DNA of 64,000 nucleotides from Kitasatospora sp. SUK 42 (GCF_015776785.2 NZ_LFMD02000007.1:1408615-1472614); one strand, 5' to 3'. Counted from the first letter of the stretch, positions 16,004 to 25,301 are shown. A program made the numbers and translations. Notes: generated from the letters alone by a model not told the origin.

Positions 16004-17248
16004 CTACTGCGCCGCCCTCTTGGCCGGGAAGCCGTGGCTGCGGGCGATCACGACGACGGCGATCACCGGCACCATGAGCAGCAGCACGCTCCACGGCAGG
16101 GACCCGGCGCCGCTCACGTCGAGCAGCACACCGCCGATCACGCCGCCGCCCGCCATCGCGACGTTCCAGAGCGTGACCAGCATGGCCTGGGCCGCGTCGG
16201 CCGACTCGCCGCCCGCCTCACCGGCCGCGGTCTGCAGCAGGGTCGGCACCCCGCCCCAGCCCAGGCCCCACAGCACGGCGGCGACGTAGACGAGCGCGGT
16301 GTTGTCGGCGAGCACGGCCAGCACCGCGGCGGCCACCGCGACCAGCACCGAGCAGGCGACGGTCAGCGCCCGCAGCCGGTGGTGGATCTGCGCGCCGACG
16401 ATCCAGATGCTCGCCAGCGAGGCCGCGCCGAACACGAGCAGCACGAGGTCGGTGTTCCCGCCCATGCCGAGGTCGTCGAGGAAGGAGGCGATGTACGCGT
16501 AGATGATGGTGTGCGCCAGGACGAAGACCAGCGTGACGAACAGGACCGGGACCACGCCCGGGACACGAAGGGCGTGCAGCATCTTCGGCCGCTCGCCGCG
16601 CTCCTGGCCGGGGAAGTCCGGTACGGCCGCGGCGATCCACGCCAACAGCAGGACGGTCAGCACCGTCATCGCGAGGAAGGCCACCCGCCAGCCGGACAGC
16701 TTGCCGAGGAAGGTGCCGGCGGGCACGCCGAGCGACAGCGCGACCGGGATGCCCGCCATTGCGACGGCGATCGCCCGGCCCTGGAGGTGGGCCGGGGCCA
16801 GCCGGCGTGCGTACCCGGCGAGCAGGGCCCAGGCCACGCCCGCCGCGACGCCCGCGACGAAGCGCGCCACCATGGTCAGGCCGTAGACGGAGGACACCGC
16901 GGTGACGGTGTTGGCGACGGCGAAGCCGACCATGGAGGTCAGCAGCAGCCGCTTGCGGTGCCAGCCGGCGGTCATCGCGGTCAGCGGGATCGCGGTGAGC
17001 GCGGTGCCGAGCGCGTAGATCGTGACCGTCTGCCCGGTCGCGGACTCGCTCACGTGCAGGTCGCGGCTCATCGCCGGGAGCAGACCGGCGGGCAGGGTCT
17101 CGGTGAGACTCGTGATGAAGACGGCGGTCGCGAGGGCCAGCAGGGCGAACATCGGCAGCTTCTGCGACTGTTCGTCGACGCCCTGCCGACGCCCTGTGGC
17201 GTCGGTCTGCGCGGCCGAACCGGCCGCGGTGTCGGGTGCGGTGCTCAT
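16004..17248 (-). CDS. MFS exporter (DHA1 type)
   Basis: A 414-residue protein with 12 predicted membrane segments. The first half has the family blocks FITSLTETLPAGLLPAMSRD, a short H-R-K-R loop 2-3 (GWHRKRLL) and VARFVAGVAAGVAWALLAGY; a central cytoplasmic loop (PGQERGERPK) separates the halves. The layout matches AraJ/PbuE-like drug or nucleoside exporters driven by protons. The start at ATG 17248 has GGAG 8 bases upstream. It lies in the same strand run as a MerR regulator and a hydrolase. Confidence 0.88.
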   Translation of the reverse strand: MSTAPDTAAGSAAQTDATGRRQGVDEQSQKLPMFALLALATAVFITSLTETLPAGLLPAMSRDLHVSESATGQTVTIYALGTALTAIPLTAMTAGWHRKRLLLTSMVGFAVANTVTAVSSVYGLTMVARFVAGVAAGVAWALLAGYARRLAPAHLQGRAIAVAMAGIPVALSLGVPAGTFLGKLSGWRVAFLAMTVLTVLLLAWIAAAVPDFPGQERGERPKMLHALRVPGVVPVLFVTLVFVLAHTIIYAYIASFLDDLGMGGNTDLVLLVFGAASLASIWIVGAQIHHRLRALTVACSVLVAVAAAVLAVLADNTALVYVAAVLWGLGWGGVPTLLQTAAGEAGGESADAAQAMLVTLWNVAMAGGGVIGGVLLDVSGAGSLPWSVLLLMVPVIAVVVIARSHGFPAKRAAQ

Positions 17249-17260
17249 GGAAGTGCTCCG

Positions 17261-17290
17261 GGGTTGTCGTGGACGGGGTTGTCGTGGACG
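17261..17290. repeat. Two tandem 15-bp units between the SDR-like and MFS genes
   Basis: GGGTTGTCGTGGACG is present twice head to tail (17261-17275 and 17276-17290), followed by a partial third unit. It lies in the 126-bp leader of the MFS gene. Confidence 0.75.
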
Positions 17291-17374
17291 GGGTGGGCGG
17301 ACGCCCGGGCCCGGGTCGGTGAGGAGCCCGGATCGGTGCGGGGGAGCGGTCGGCCGCTTCCGGCCGGTGCGGCG

Positions 17375-17917
17375 TCAGGGCTCACTGAGGCCGCCGTCGA
17401 CCGGGAGGCGGACGCCGGTGGTGAACGTGGCCTCGGTGGCCAGGAAGAGCGCGGCCCGTGCCACCTCCTCGGCGGCGCCGAGGCGGCCCAGCGGCGGCAG
17501 GGGCGCACCGCCGCCGCCCGGCTTCTCGATGCAGCCCGGCGCAACGGCGTTGACGCGGACGCTGCGGGAGACGAGCTCGGCCGCGAGCGCCTGCACGGCC
17601 GTGGACGGCGGGCCGGGCGTGGTGAGCACGACCGCGCCGCCGTCCCTGAGGCGCGGCAGCAGCGGCCGGGCGGTGGCGACGGTGTCGGCGAACAGCAGGT
17701 CGACATCGGTGCCGGGGCCGAGGCAGTCGCCCAGGCCGGACGGTGCGACGACCCGGGCGCTGGAGCCCAGCTCGGCACGGAGGCCGCGGCGCTCCTCGGC
17801 GGTACCGGCGGTCAGCACGACCTGGGCACCGCCCTCCACCAGGCGCTTGGCGATGGCCAGCCCGATCGTGGTGGCCTCTCCGAGCACGACGGCCTTCCGG
17901 CCCGCGTACCTGGTCAT
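17375..17917 (-). CDS. Shortened SDR-like protein lacking the catalytic Tyr-Lys
   Basis: A 180-residue protein that begins and ends like a short-chain dehydrogenase (KAVVLGEATTIGLAIAKRL near the start, VRVNAVAPGCI and FTTGVRLPVDGG near the end) but is about 70 residues shorter than normal. The glycine motif is degraded (GEATTIG instead of TGxxxGIG). The segment where SYxxxK should be (TTPGPPSTAVQALAAEL) has no Tyr or Lys. The frame is intact with a good ribosome binding site (GGGAGGGAG), so it may be a non-catalytic relative or an early decaying gene. It is divergent from the large AfsR-like regulator, 168 bp away. Confidence 0.75.
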   Translation of the reverse strand: MTRYAGRKAVVLGEATTIGLAIAKRLVEGGAQVVLTAGTAEERRGLRAELGSSARVVAPSGLGDCLGPGTDVDLLFADTVATARPLLPRLRDGGAVVLTTPGPPSTAVQALAAELVSRSVRVNAVAPGCIEKPGGGGAPLPPLGRLGAAEEVARAALFLATEATFTTGVRLPVDGGLSEP

Positions 17918-18085
17918 GCGTGCGCTCCCTCCCCACGGCGGCCTCCAGGGCCACGTCGTGCGGCCCGGCAGTCACGACTGTGCGCCGGGCCGCTTCGGGA
18001 AACCTTCGGAACGGCTGATGGCCGGCTTGCGGTCGGCGGCAAGATCGGCCGGACAGGGCCTGGGGGGAAGGATCCGTGACGTACA

Positions 18086-21000
18086 GTGACGCACATGCGG
18101 TTTGGGGTGCTCGGTCCACTGGCAGTGCGGGACGACAACGGGGTGGACGTCAGGGTTCCCGAGGCGAAGGTGCGGGCGCTGCTCGCCGATCTGCTGGCGC
18201 ACGACGGCGGACCGGTCTCCGCGGACCGCCTCATCCACGACCTGTGGGGCGACCGGCCACCGGGCCGGCCCGCGGGTGCGCTGCAGGCCAAGGTCTCGCA
18301 GCTGCGCAGGGTTCTGGGCCGGGACCGTGTGGTGCACCAGCCCTCCGGCTACCGGCTGCGGCTCGACGGCGACGCCGACGAGGTGGACGCCGTCCGGTTC
18401 CGCGACCTGGTCGACCGGACCCGCGACGGCGCGGACCCGGCCACCCGGGCCGCGCTGCTCACCGAGGCGCTCGAACTGTGGCGCGGGCCCGCCTACGCCG
18501 ACTTCGCCGACCAGGAGTTCGCCCGCGGAGCCGCGCAGCGTCTCACCGAGCAGCGGTTGTCCGCACTGGAGGAACAGGCCGAGGCCCGTCTCGCGCTCGG
18601 GGACCAGGTGCTCCTCGCCGGGGAGCTCGCCGACCTGGTGGTCCGGCACCCCCTGCGGGAACGGTTCCACGCGCTGCGGATGCGGGCGTTGTACGCGGCG
18701 GGCCGGCAGAGCGAGGCGCTCGCGGCGTACGAGGAACTGCGCGCGCGCCTCGTCGCGGACCTGGGCGTCGATCCGAGCCCCGAACTCGCCGCACTGCACC
18801 AGGCGGTGCTCCGCCAGGACCCGGAGCTGACGGCGGCGCCGCGCAGTGCCACCCGCCCCCGTCCCCGTACGGACACGGACACGGATACGGCCGCGGACAC
18901 GGAGGCCACCGCGGGCGCCGCACCCGCCTCCTCCCACCTGCCCGCCTTCCTGACCCCTCTCATCGGCCGCGACGAGGCCCTCGTCCGCCTCTCCGAACTC
19001 CTGCACACCGCACGCCTGGTGACCCTCAGCGGCCCGGGCGGGGTGGGCAAGACCCGGCTGGCCGTGGCGGCGGCCGACGCGATCCACGGCGGGAGGGCCT
19101 CCGAGGATCTGCCCGACGGCACCTGGTTCGTGGAGTTCTCCGGCGTCCGCCACGGGAGTGCCGCCGAACTCGCCCAGGTCGTCGCCGCGGCCCTCGGCAT
19201 CAGCGACCACGCGCCCTCCGCGGTGCCGGTCTCCGGCACCGGCACCCGGTCGCCCGCCCACCACCTCGCCGCCGTGCTGCGCGACCGCCGTACGCTGCTC
19301 ATCCTGGACAACTGCGAGCACGTCGTCGACGCCGCCGCCGAACTGGTCTCCCTGCTGCTGCGCACCGCGCCCGGCCTGCGGGTGCTGGCCACCAGTCAGG
19401 AGCCGCTCGGAGTACCGGGGGAGGAGGTGTTCCTGGTGGAGCCGCTGCCCACCGACGACGCGGTACGGCTGTTCACCCAGCGCGCCGCCGCGGCCCCCGG
19501 CTTCTCCCTGGCCGCGGACACCTGCGACGGTGCCGACCACGCCGCCGTCACGGAGATCTGCCGCCGTCTGGACGGCATCCCGCTCGCCCTGGAACTGGCC
19601 GCGACCCGCGTGCGGGCCCTGGGCGTGCACGAACTGGCGGCCCGGCTCGGCGACCGGTTCCAGCTCCTGACCTCGGGGCGGCGCGGTGCGCCGGAGCGCC
19701 AGCAGACCCTGCGCGCGGTGATCGACTGGAGCTGGGAGCTGCTCAGCGCGCCCGAGCGCATCGTGCTGCGCCGCCTGGCCGCGTTCAGCGACGGCTGCGA
19801 CCTCCAGGCGGCCGAGGCGGTGTGCGCGGGCGACGGCGTCACCGGCCCCGAGGTGCCCGACCTGGTGATCCGGCTCGTCGACCGGTCCCTGGTGGACGTG
19901 GTGGCCGGACCGGCCGGCCCGCGCTACCGGCTGCTGGAATCCGTCGCCGCGTACGCGACCGAGCGGCTGCACGAGATGGAGGACCTCGCCGCGGTGAGCG
20001 ATCGGCACCTGCGCCACTACCTGGCGCTCGCCGAACGCGCCGAGCCGGAGTTGCGCCGCGCCGGACAGCGCACCTGGCTCGCCCGGCTCGACGCCGAGTC
20101 CGGCAACCTGCGGGCGGCCCTCGACGAGGCGGTGCGCCGGGCCGCCGCCGGGGCCCCCGTCCAGGCGGCGCGCCTGGCCACCGCGCTGTCCTGGTGGTGG
20201 CTGGTGCGCGGCCGCCTCGCCCAGGCCCGCCGCAGCCTGCGGGCGGTCCTGGACGCCACGACGACCGCGAACACGGGCTCCGAGGACGCCGAACTCGCCC
20301 TGCTGCACGCCGCGTTCGCACTGCTCACCGGCGACCACGACACGGCCGCCGCCCTTGCGGACGGTGCCGCCGTCCCCGACCCGGTGCGCAGGGCACGATC
20401 GCTGTGGCTGTGCGCGTACGGCCTGTTCAGCGCGGGAGCGGTGGCCGACAGCGGCGAACTGAACGACCGGGCGCTGACCCTGTTCACCTCGGCGGGCGAC
20501 CAGTGGGGCACCGCGGCCGCGCTCGGGCTGCGGGCCGCGCTCGCGCTGGTCCGCGGCGATCTCGCCGGGCTGGGGCGCGACGGGTGGCGCAGCGCGGCGC
20601 TCTTCCGCGAGGTGGGCGACCGCTGGGGCGAGTTGCAGACGGTGTCGCCGCTCGCGGCGCTCGCCGAGATCAGGGGCGAGTACGAGGAGGCCGCGCACCG
20701 CCAGTACGAAGGGCTGCGGATGGCGCGCGAACTGGGCCTGGCGGCCGAGGAGTCGGCCCGGATGTCCGGGCTGGGCCGCCTGGCGCTCCTGGCCGGCGAC
20801 TGGGACCGGGCCCGGGACCTGCACGAACAGGCGCGTGCCGGCGCCGCCGAACAGGGCTACAAGTACGGCGAGATCCACGCGGAGATGGGCCTCGCACTCG
20901 GCGCGCGCCGCTCCGGCGACCTCGACGCCGCCGAGGCGCACCTGGAGCACCTGCGCGACGGCTACGCGGACGTGTCCTCGCTGGCCGGCGACCACCTGGT

Positions 21001-21385
21001 GCTGGCCGAACTCGGGTTCGTCGCCGAGCTGCGGGGCGACGCCCACCGGGCCGCGGCCCACCACCTGCGCGGCCTGGAGGTGGCCCGCACGCTCGGCGAA
21101 CCGCGCGGCCTCGCGCTGTCCCTGGAGGGGCTGGCCGGCGCGGCGGCCCTGCACGGCACCCCGTCCGCCGCGGGGCACGCGGCCCTGCTGCTCGGCGCGG
21201 CCGAGGCGGCCCGCCGCAGCGTGGGCGCGCCGCTGCCCCCGGCCGAACGCACCGACGTCGACCGCATCACCCGCGCGGCGCGCACCGCCCTGGGCGACGC
21301 GGCCTTCACCGGGGCCTTCGAGCGCGGCACCCGCCTGACCCCCGAGGAGGCGCTCCGCCAGGCCGCCCCGGTCCTGGGCCGGTGA
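18086..21385 (+). CDS. Giant AfsR/SARP-like regulator with NB-ARC and TPR domains
   Basis: A 1099-residue protein: winged helix (about 5-95, EAKVRALLADLLAHDG, LIHDLWGDRPPG), activation domain BTAD (about 100-245, ending VADLGVDPSPEL), an NTPase of the NB-ARC/STAND type (about 280-560; Walker A GPGGVGKT near 316, Walker B RTLLILDNCEHV, then GIPLALELAATRVRAL), and about 500 residues of TPR-like helices. Family members couple ATP/ligand sensing to activation of secondary metabolism. The GTG at 18086 is preferred over the ATG at 18095 because the GGAAGGA site is nearer. It is divergent from the SDR-MFS-MerR-hydrolase run, which may be its target. Confidence 0.9.
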   Translation: MTHMRFGVLGPLAVRDDNGVDVRVPEAKVRALLADLLAHDGGPVSADRLIHDLWGDRPPGRPAGALQAKVSQLRRVLGRDRVVHQPSGYRLRLDGDADEVDAVRFRDLVDRTRDGADPATRAALLTEALELWRGPAYADFADQEFARGAAQRLTEQRLSALEEQAEARLALGDQVLLAGELADLVVRHPLRERFHALRMRALYAAGRQSEALAAYEELRARLVADLGVDPSPELAALHQAVLRQDPELTAAPRSATRPRPRTDTDTDTAADTEATAGAAPASSHLPAFLTPLIGRDEALVRLSELLHTARLVTLSGPGGVGKTRLAVAAADAIHGGRASEDLPDGTWFVEFSGVRHGSAAELAQVVAAALGISDHAPSAVPVSGTGTRSPAHHLAAVLRDRRTLLILDNCEHVVDAAAELVSLLLRTAPGLRVLATSQEPLGVPGEEVFLVEPLPTDDAVRLFTQRAAAAPGFSLAADTCDGADHAAVTEICRRLDGIPLALELAATRVRALGVHELAARLGDRFQLLTSGRRGAPERQQTLRAVIDWSWELLSAPERIVLRRLAAFSDGCDLQAAEAVCAGDGVTGPEVPDLVIRLVDRSLVDVVAGPAGPRYRLLESVAAYATERLHEMEDLAAVSDRHLRHYLALAERAEPELRRAGQRTWLARLDAESGNLRAALDEAVRRAAAGAPVQAARLATALSWWWLVRGRLAQARRSLRAVLDATTTANTGSEDAELALLHAAFALLTGDHDTAAALADGAAVPDPVRRARSLWLCAYGLFSAGAVADSGELNDRALTLFTSAGDQWGTAAALGLRAALALVRGDLAGLGRDGWRSAALFREVGDRWGELQTVSPLAALAEIRGEYEEAAHRQYEGLRMARELGLAAEESARMSGLGRLALLAGDWDRARDLHEQARAGAAEQGYKYGEIHAEMGLALGARRSGDLDAAEAHLEHLRDGYADVSSLAGDHLVLAELGFVAELRGDAHRAAAHHLRGLEVARTLGEPRGLALSLEGLAGAAALHGTPSAAGHAALLLGAAEAARRSVGAPLPPAERTDVDRITRAARTALGDAAFTGAFERGTRLTPEEALRQAAPVLGR

Positions 21386-21401
21386 CCAGGGTCCGTCCCC
21401 G

Positions 21402-21418
21402 GGCCCCGTGCCGGGGCC
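21402..21418 (+). terminator. Small hairpin after the AfsR-like gene
   Basis: GGCCCCG and CGGGGCC arms with a 3-base loop, 17 bases after the stop and 53 bases before the LysR start. It is short, so termination may be partial. Confidence 0.4.
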
Positions 21419-21470
21419 GCGCCCCGGCCTGCGAGCATGGGTCCGTCGGCACATCGAGCAGGGGGATCGC

Positions 21471-22367
21471 ATGGAGCTACGGCAGCTGCGCTGCTTCGTC
21501 GCCGTCGCCGAGGAACTGCACTTCGGCCGGGCCGCCGAGAAGCTGATGCTCGGTCAGCCCGCCGTGAGCCAGCAGGTCCGGCGACTGGAACGGGAGTTGA
21601 AGGTCGAGCTGTTCGACCGGTCGCCCCGGTACGTCCGACTGACGTCGGCCGGTGAGCGCTTCCTGCCCGCCGCCAGGAACGTCCTGGCCGCCGAGGACGC
21701 CGCCCGCGCCCTGGCCGCCGACCTGGCCGTACCCGCCGTGCTCCGGCTCGGCACCGTCACCGCGCTCGGCGAGCGGCTCGACCTGATCCTGGACACCTAC
21801 CGGCGACGGGCCCCGGGCGTGCGCGTCGAACTCCAGTCCGCCCCGGTGCGGGAGCGGCTCGCCCGGCTGACGGACGGCCGCCTCGACGCCGCCTTCGTGC
21901 GCGGTGCCATCGCCGGGAGCAGCGCCGAGCTGCGCTTCCTGCCCGTCTGGCAGGACGAGTTGGTGATCGCGCTGCCCGCCCGGCACGCCCTCGCCGAGCA
22001 GCCGGAGATCGACCTCGCGGATCTCGCCGCCCTGCCGCTGCGGCTGACCGAACGCGGCAACCACCCGGCGCTGGTGGACCTGGTGATGGACGCCTGCGCG
22101 CGGGCCGGCGTCCAGCCCGTCCTCGCCCCGGCCCACAGCAGCCTGCAGGACACCCTGGCCTCGATCGGCAGCGGAACCCCGATGTGGACGGTGGTGTACG
22201 CCGCCAACGCCCGGATGGTGAACGCCCACCGGATCGCCTTCCGCCCCTGCCGCACCCCGCTGGCCCTGCCGACCTCGATCGCCGTACGGCGCTCCGCCCC
22301 GCTCCCCGGGCTGCTCCTGGAAGCCTGCCGTCAGACGGCCCCCACCTGGAACGATCAGGGTTCGTGA
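21471..22367 (+). CDS. LysR-family transcriptional regulator
   Basis: A 298-residue regulator. The N-terminal HTH is canonical (ELRQLRCFVAVAEELHFGRA, AEKLMLGQPAVSQQVRRLER, LFDRSPRYVRLTSAGERFL) and a periplasmic-binding-type effector domain follows from about residue 88. AGGGGGA precedes the ATG by 4-5 bases. It is followed at 112 bases by a small tautomerase on the same strand. LysR genes usually control a neighbour, here the tautomerase or an unlinked operon (inference). Confidence 0.92.
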   Translation: MELRQLRCFVAVAEELHFGRAAEKLMLGQPAVSQQVRRLERELKVELFDRSPRYVRLTSAGERFLPAARNVLAAEDAARALAADLAVPAVLRLGTVTALGERLDLILDTYRRRAPGVRVELQSAPVRERLARLTDGRLDAAFVRGAIAGSSAELRFLPVWQDELVIALPARHALAEQPEIDLADLAALPLRLTERGNHPALVDLVMDACARAGVQPVLAPAHSSLQDTLASIGSGTPMWTVVYAANARMVNAHRIAFRPCRTPLALPTSIAVRRSAPLPGLLLEACRQTAPTWNDQGS

Positions 22368-22479
22368 TCGCTGCCAGAGCGATTCGGGTCTGGGTGCGGG
22401 CGGCCGGATCGGGTGGACTGGTCTCAGCCGGAAAACCCGGCAGGAAAGCCCACCAGGACCACCCGGTCAGGAGCCGAAG

Positions 22480-22662
22480 ATGCCGATCGTCACCATTCAG
22501 CAGGGCCCGCGCGAGGTCGAGCAGAAGCGCGAGCTGGTCAAGAGGATCACCGAGGCCTTCGTGGAGACGCTGGAGGTCCCCGCCGAGAGCGTGTTCGTGT
22601 TCGTCCAGGAGTACCAGGCGGAGAACTGGGGTGCGGCCGGCAAGCTCATCGCGGACCGGTAG
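22480..22662 (+). CDS. 4-oxalocrotonate tautomerase-family enzyme
   Basis: A 60-residue protein beginning Met-Pro, so processing exposes the catalytic Pro1 of the family (MPIVTIQQGPREVEQKRELV). The length matches the usual 60-62 residues, and it would assemble as a hexamer. Family members tautomerise enol/keto acids in aromatic catabolism or act on unrelated small substrates; an Arg in the first beta-alpha unit (R11) fits a carboxylate ligand. AGGAGCCGAAG lies before the ATG. No other aromatic-degradation genes are adjacent. Confidence 0.9.
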   Translation: MPIVTIQQGPREVEQKRELVKRITEAFVETLEVPAESVFVFVQEYQAENWGAAGKLIADR

Positions 22663-22753
22663 CCGGCCGACCTGTCGAGATGCCCACCCGGCGGCGCGGA
22701 AATACGCTGAAAAAAGAGCCCTGCGTAAAGCCGACAGACGTTGGGTGGGCATC

Positions 22754-23200
22754 ATGACCGAGACATCACGCAGGAACACCAAGAGCAACGACAGCACGCG
22801 CCGTCGGATCGCGAGACCCCTGGCGGCTGCCGCGATCGCCGTGGGACTGGGCGCGGTCGGCGTCTGTCCGGCGGTCGCGCAACCGCAGGGGGTCGCCGCG
22901 TCGGCGGTGTCGCAGACCGTCCTGACGGCCGTGCCCAAGGCCCCGGCCGCAGCGCAGCAGGTCGCCATCAAGAACTTCGCGTTCTCTCCCGGCACCATCA
23001 CGGTCAGCAAGGGCACCACCGTCACCTGGACCAACAACGACACCGACGCGCACACGGTGACCAGCAGCGGTTCCAGCCCGCTCAACTCCGGGACGCTGGC
23101 CAAAGGCGCCTCGTACAGCTACACCTTCAACACGCCCGGAACATTCGCGTACATCTGCTCGATCCACCCCTTCATGCACGGCACGGTCGTGGTGCAGTAG
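22754..23200 (+). CDS. Secreted cupredoxin (plastocyanin/amicyanin-like)
   Basis: A 148-residue protein with a Sec-type signal (Arg-rich start RRRIARPLAAAAIAVGLGA, predicted cleavage near VAQ/PQG) and a type I copper domain in the last 85 residues. Copper ligands are visible: His in DAHTVTSSG and the Cys-His-Met cluster in YICSIHPFMHG. It probably transfers electrons outside the membrane. The start at ATG 22754 is chosen because it gives a compact signal peptide; the ribosome binding site is weak. It appears monocistronic. Confidence 0.9.
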   Translation: MTETSRRNTKSNDSTRRRIARPLAAAAIAVGLGAVGVCPAVAQPQGVAASAVSQTVLTAVPKAPAAAQQVAIKNFAFSPGTITVSKGTTVTWTNNDTDAHTVTSSGSSPLNSGTLAKGASYSYTFNTPGTFAYICSIHPFMHGTVVVQ

Positions 23201-23312
23201 ACCGTGACGGGGGAGGCCCGCCGGCCGGCGCACGGCCGCGGTCCGGCGGTCGGCCGACGTTCGCCCCGCTGCCGCTGAGGAGTGGCCCGGGTGATCGAAG
23301 TTGTCTGGTCAA

Positions 23313-23334
23313 GTTCGACCGGCGTTCGTCCGGG
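23313..23334 (+). promoter_or_regulatory. PHO-box-like direct repeat upstream of the phosphoesterase
   Basis: Two adjacent 11-bp units, GTTCGACCGGC (23313-23323) and GTTCGTCCGGG (23324-23334), resemble the GTTCACC-type direct repeat units bound by PhoP in Streptomyces. They lie 95 bases before a secreted phosphoesterase start, with a TACCTA -10-like element at 23364-23369. Confidence 0.5.
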
Positions 23335-23428
23335 CGGTCTTCCACCGGACAGCATCAACCGGATACCTATGTCCCGCTCGTGGCGTATGCCATGGCACCC
23401 ACCCTCACCAACGGGACGAGGTACCCCC

Positions 23429-25243
23429 ATGCGACTGCGGTGGAGCCCCCTCAGCGGGCTGCTCGCCTCCCTTCCGCTCATCGGCGCGCTGGTCGTCGCC
23501 GCCCCCGCCCCCGCCCAGGCGGCGGGGAGCAGCGGCAACCTGATCGTCAACGGAGACGCGGAGGCCGGCGGCTTCTGCACCGGCGACTGGAGCGCAGCCA
23601 CCACCGTCCCCGGCTGGACGACGCAGGCCGGCGGCATCAACGTCATGTGCCACTCGGCGGGCTCCTTCGGCCTGCCGAGCGACGGGCGGACCCCCGGCAA
23701 GGCCTTCTTCGGGCCGGGGAACTTCGGTGACGGCGCGATGTCGCAGAACGTCGACGTCTCCTCGGCGGCCACGGCGATCGACGGCGGCGCGGTGCACTAC
23801 AACCTCGCCGGCTGGCTGGGGGGTTGGACCACCTACGGCGGCTACGTCGCCGTCAGCCTGCACTTCCAGGACGCGAACGGGCGCCCGGTCGGGGGGACGG
23901 CCAAGCTGCCGACCGTCTCCGCGACCGACCGGGGCCTGAGCACCGGGTTCCTCTCCCGCAGCACCACCGGAACCGTCCCGGCCGGGACGCGGTCGATCCA
24001 GGTCGAGGTGCAGTTCCTGTCCACCTCGCACGAGACCGGCTACCTCGACAACCTCTCGCTCACGCTCGACACCCCGGTCGCCGCACCCGCGCCGCCGACC
24101 CCGCCCGCCTCGCAAGTGCCGGGCTACGACCACGTGTTCATGGTCATGATGGAGAACACCGACTACTCCCAGATCATGAACGACCCGGCGGACACGCCGT
24201 ACATCCACGGCCTGATGTCCCAGGGCGCCACCCTCACCGACGCCCGGGCCGTCTACCACCCCAGCGACGAGAACTACCTCGCCATCGCCGGCGGCGACAC
24301 CTACACCAAGGGCGCGACCTACTGGCCCGACATCAACTCCCCCCAGCGCAACCTGGGTGACACGATCGAGGAGGCCGGCAAGACCTGGAAGGCCTACGAG
24401 CAGGGTATGGGCACCCCCTGCAACACCACGAAGACGTACGACGGCTACTACATGCCCGACGACGCGCCGTTCATCAACTACACCGACATCAGCGGCAATC
24501 CGGCCCGCTGCGCGGCGCACCTGTTCGACACCTCGCAGCTGACCACCGACCTGCGGTCGGCGGCCACCACGCCGAACTTCTCCTGGATCGCCGCCGACGA
24601 CTACTACGACGGCGAGGCCTCCGGCAACGGCAGCGCCGCCAGCCTGAAGGTGCAGGACGGCTGGCTGAAGCAGACCCTGGCCCCGGTGCTGTCCTCCCCG
24701 GCGTGGACCCAGGAGCGCTCGCTGCTGATCCTGACCTGGGACGAGAGCCAGAACGAGGGCTACAACCATGTCGCCAGTGTCGTCGTCGGCTCGCAGGGCA
24801 CCGTCCCGGCCGGGACCAGCAGCCCGCTGCACTACGACCACTACGGGATCGGCCGCACCATCGAATCGGCGCTCGGCCTGCCGGGGCTGACCGCCAACGA
24901 CACCTACGCCACCCCGCTGAACGCCGCCTTCGCACCGTCCACGGCGACCGGGCCGACGCTGACCGGTGACCTGAACGCGGTCGCGAACGGCGGCAACGTC
25001 ACTCTCCGCTACTCCGTGCCGAACGCCTTCCAGGCCGGGGCGAAGAACTGGGTCGGCATCTACCCGGCGGGCGTCACCCCGGGTTCCCAGTCCTCGTCGG
25101 CCTGGGCCTACACGCCGAACCAGAGCGGCGCGGTGACCTTCTCCACCGGCAAGTTGAACGGTGCGGGCCGGTACGACGCGTACTACCTCGCCAACGACGG
25201 CTACACGGTGCTCTCCGGGCCGTTCCCGCTGACCGTCGGCTGA
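23429..25243 (+). CDS. Secreted phosphoesterase (acid phosphatase / phospholipase C family)
   Basis: A 604-residue exported protein: signal peptide (LLASLPLIGALVVAAPAPAQAA), an N-terminal jelly-roll-like part (LIVNGDAEAGGFCTGDW, GYLDNLSLTLD), then a PF04185-type phosphoesterase domain (about 230-505) with the metal/catalytic signatures HVFMVMMENTDYS and LLILTWDESQNEGYNH. A C-terminal beta-sandwich of about 85 residues (NWVGIYPAG ... YDAYYLANDGY) completes it. The start is ATG 23429 (GAGG about 8 bases upstream); an upstream in-frame ATG would bury the signal peptide. The PHO-box-like repeat suggests induction by phosphate starvation. Confidence 0.88.
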   Translation: MRLRWSPLSGLLASLPLIGALVVAAPAPAQAAGSSGNLIVNGDAEAGGFCTGDWSAATTVPGWTTQAGGINVMCHSAGSFGLPSDGRTPGKAFFGPGNFGDGAMSQNVDVSSAATAIDGGAVHYNLAGWLGGWTTYGGYVAVSLHFQDANGRPVGGTAKLPTVSATDRGLSTGFLSRSTTGTVPAGTRSIQVEVQFLSTSHETGYLDNLSLTLDTPVAAPAPPTPPASQVPGYDHVFMVMMENTDYSQIMNDPADTPYIHGLMSQGATLTDARAVYHPSDENYLAIAGGDTYTKGATYWPDINSPQRNLGDTIEEAGKTWKAYEQGMGTPCNTTKTYDGYYMPDDAPFINYTDISGNPARCAAHLFDTSQLTTDLRSAATTPNFSWIAADDYYDGEASGNGSAASLKVQDGWLKQTLAPVLSSPAWTQERSLLILTWDESQNEGYNHVASVVVGSQGTVPAGTSSPLHYDHYGIGRTIESALGLPGLTANDTYATPLNAAFAPSTATGPTLTGDLNAVANGGNVTLRYSVPNAFQAGAKNWVGIYPAGVTPGSQSSSAWAYTPNQSGAVTFSTGKLNGAGRYDAYYLANDGYTVLSGPFPLTVG

Positions 25244-25264
25244 CGCCTCCTTGTCGACGCCCGA

Positions 25265-25301
25265 ACCCGGCGAGCGGCCGGTGACGAGCCGCTCGCCGGG
25301 T
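25265..25301 (+). terminator. Perfect hairpin terminator after the phosphoesterase
   Basis: Arms ACCCGGCGAGCGGC (25265-25278) and its complement (25288-25301), with a 9-base loop, 21 bases after the stop. Confidence 0.85.

Noticed and set aside
17972-21472. 1166-codon minus-strand frame opposite the AfsR-like regulator
   Set aside because: The plus strand carries Walker A/B, winged helix and BTAD motifs; the antisense frame has none.
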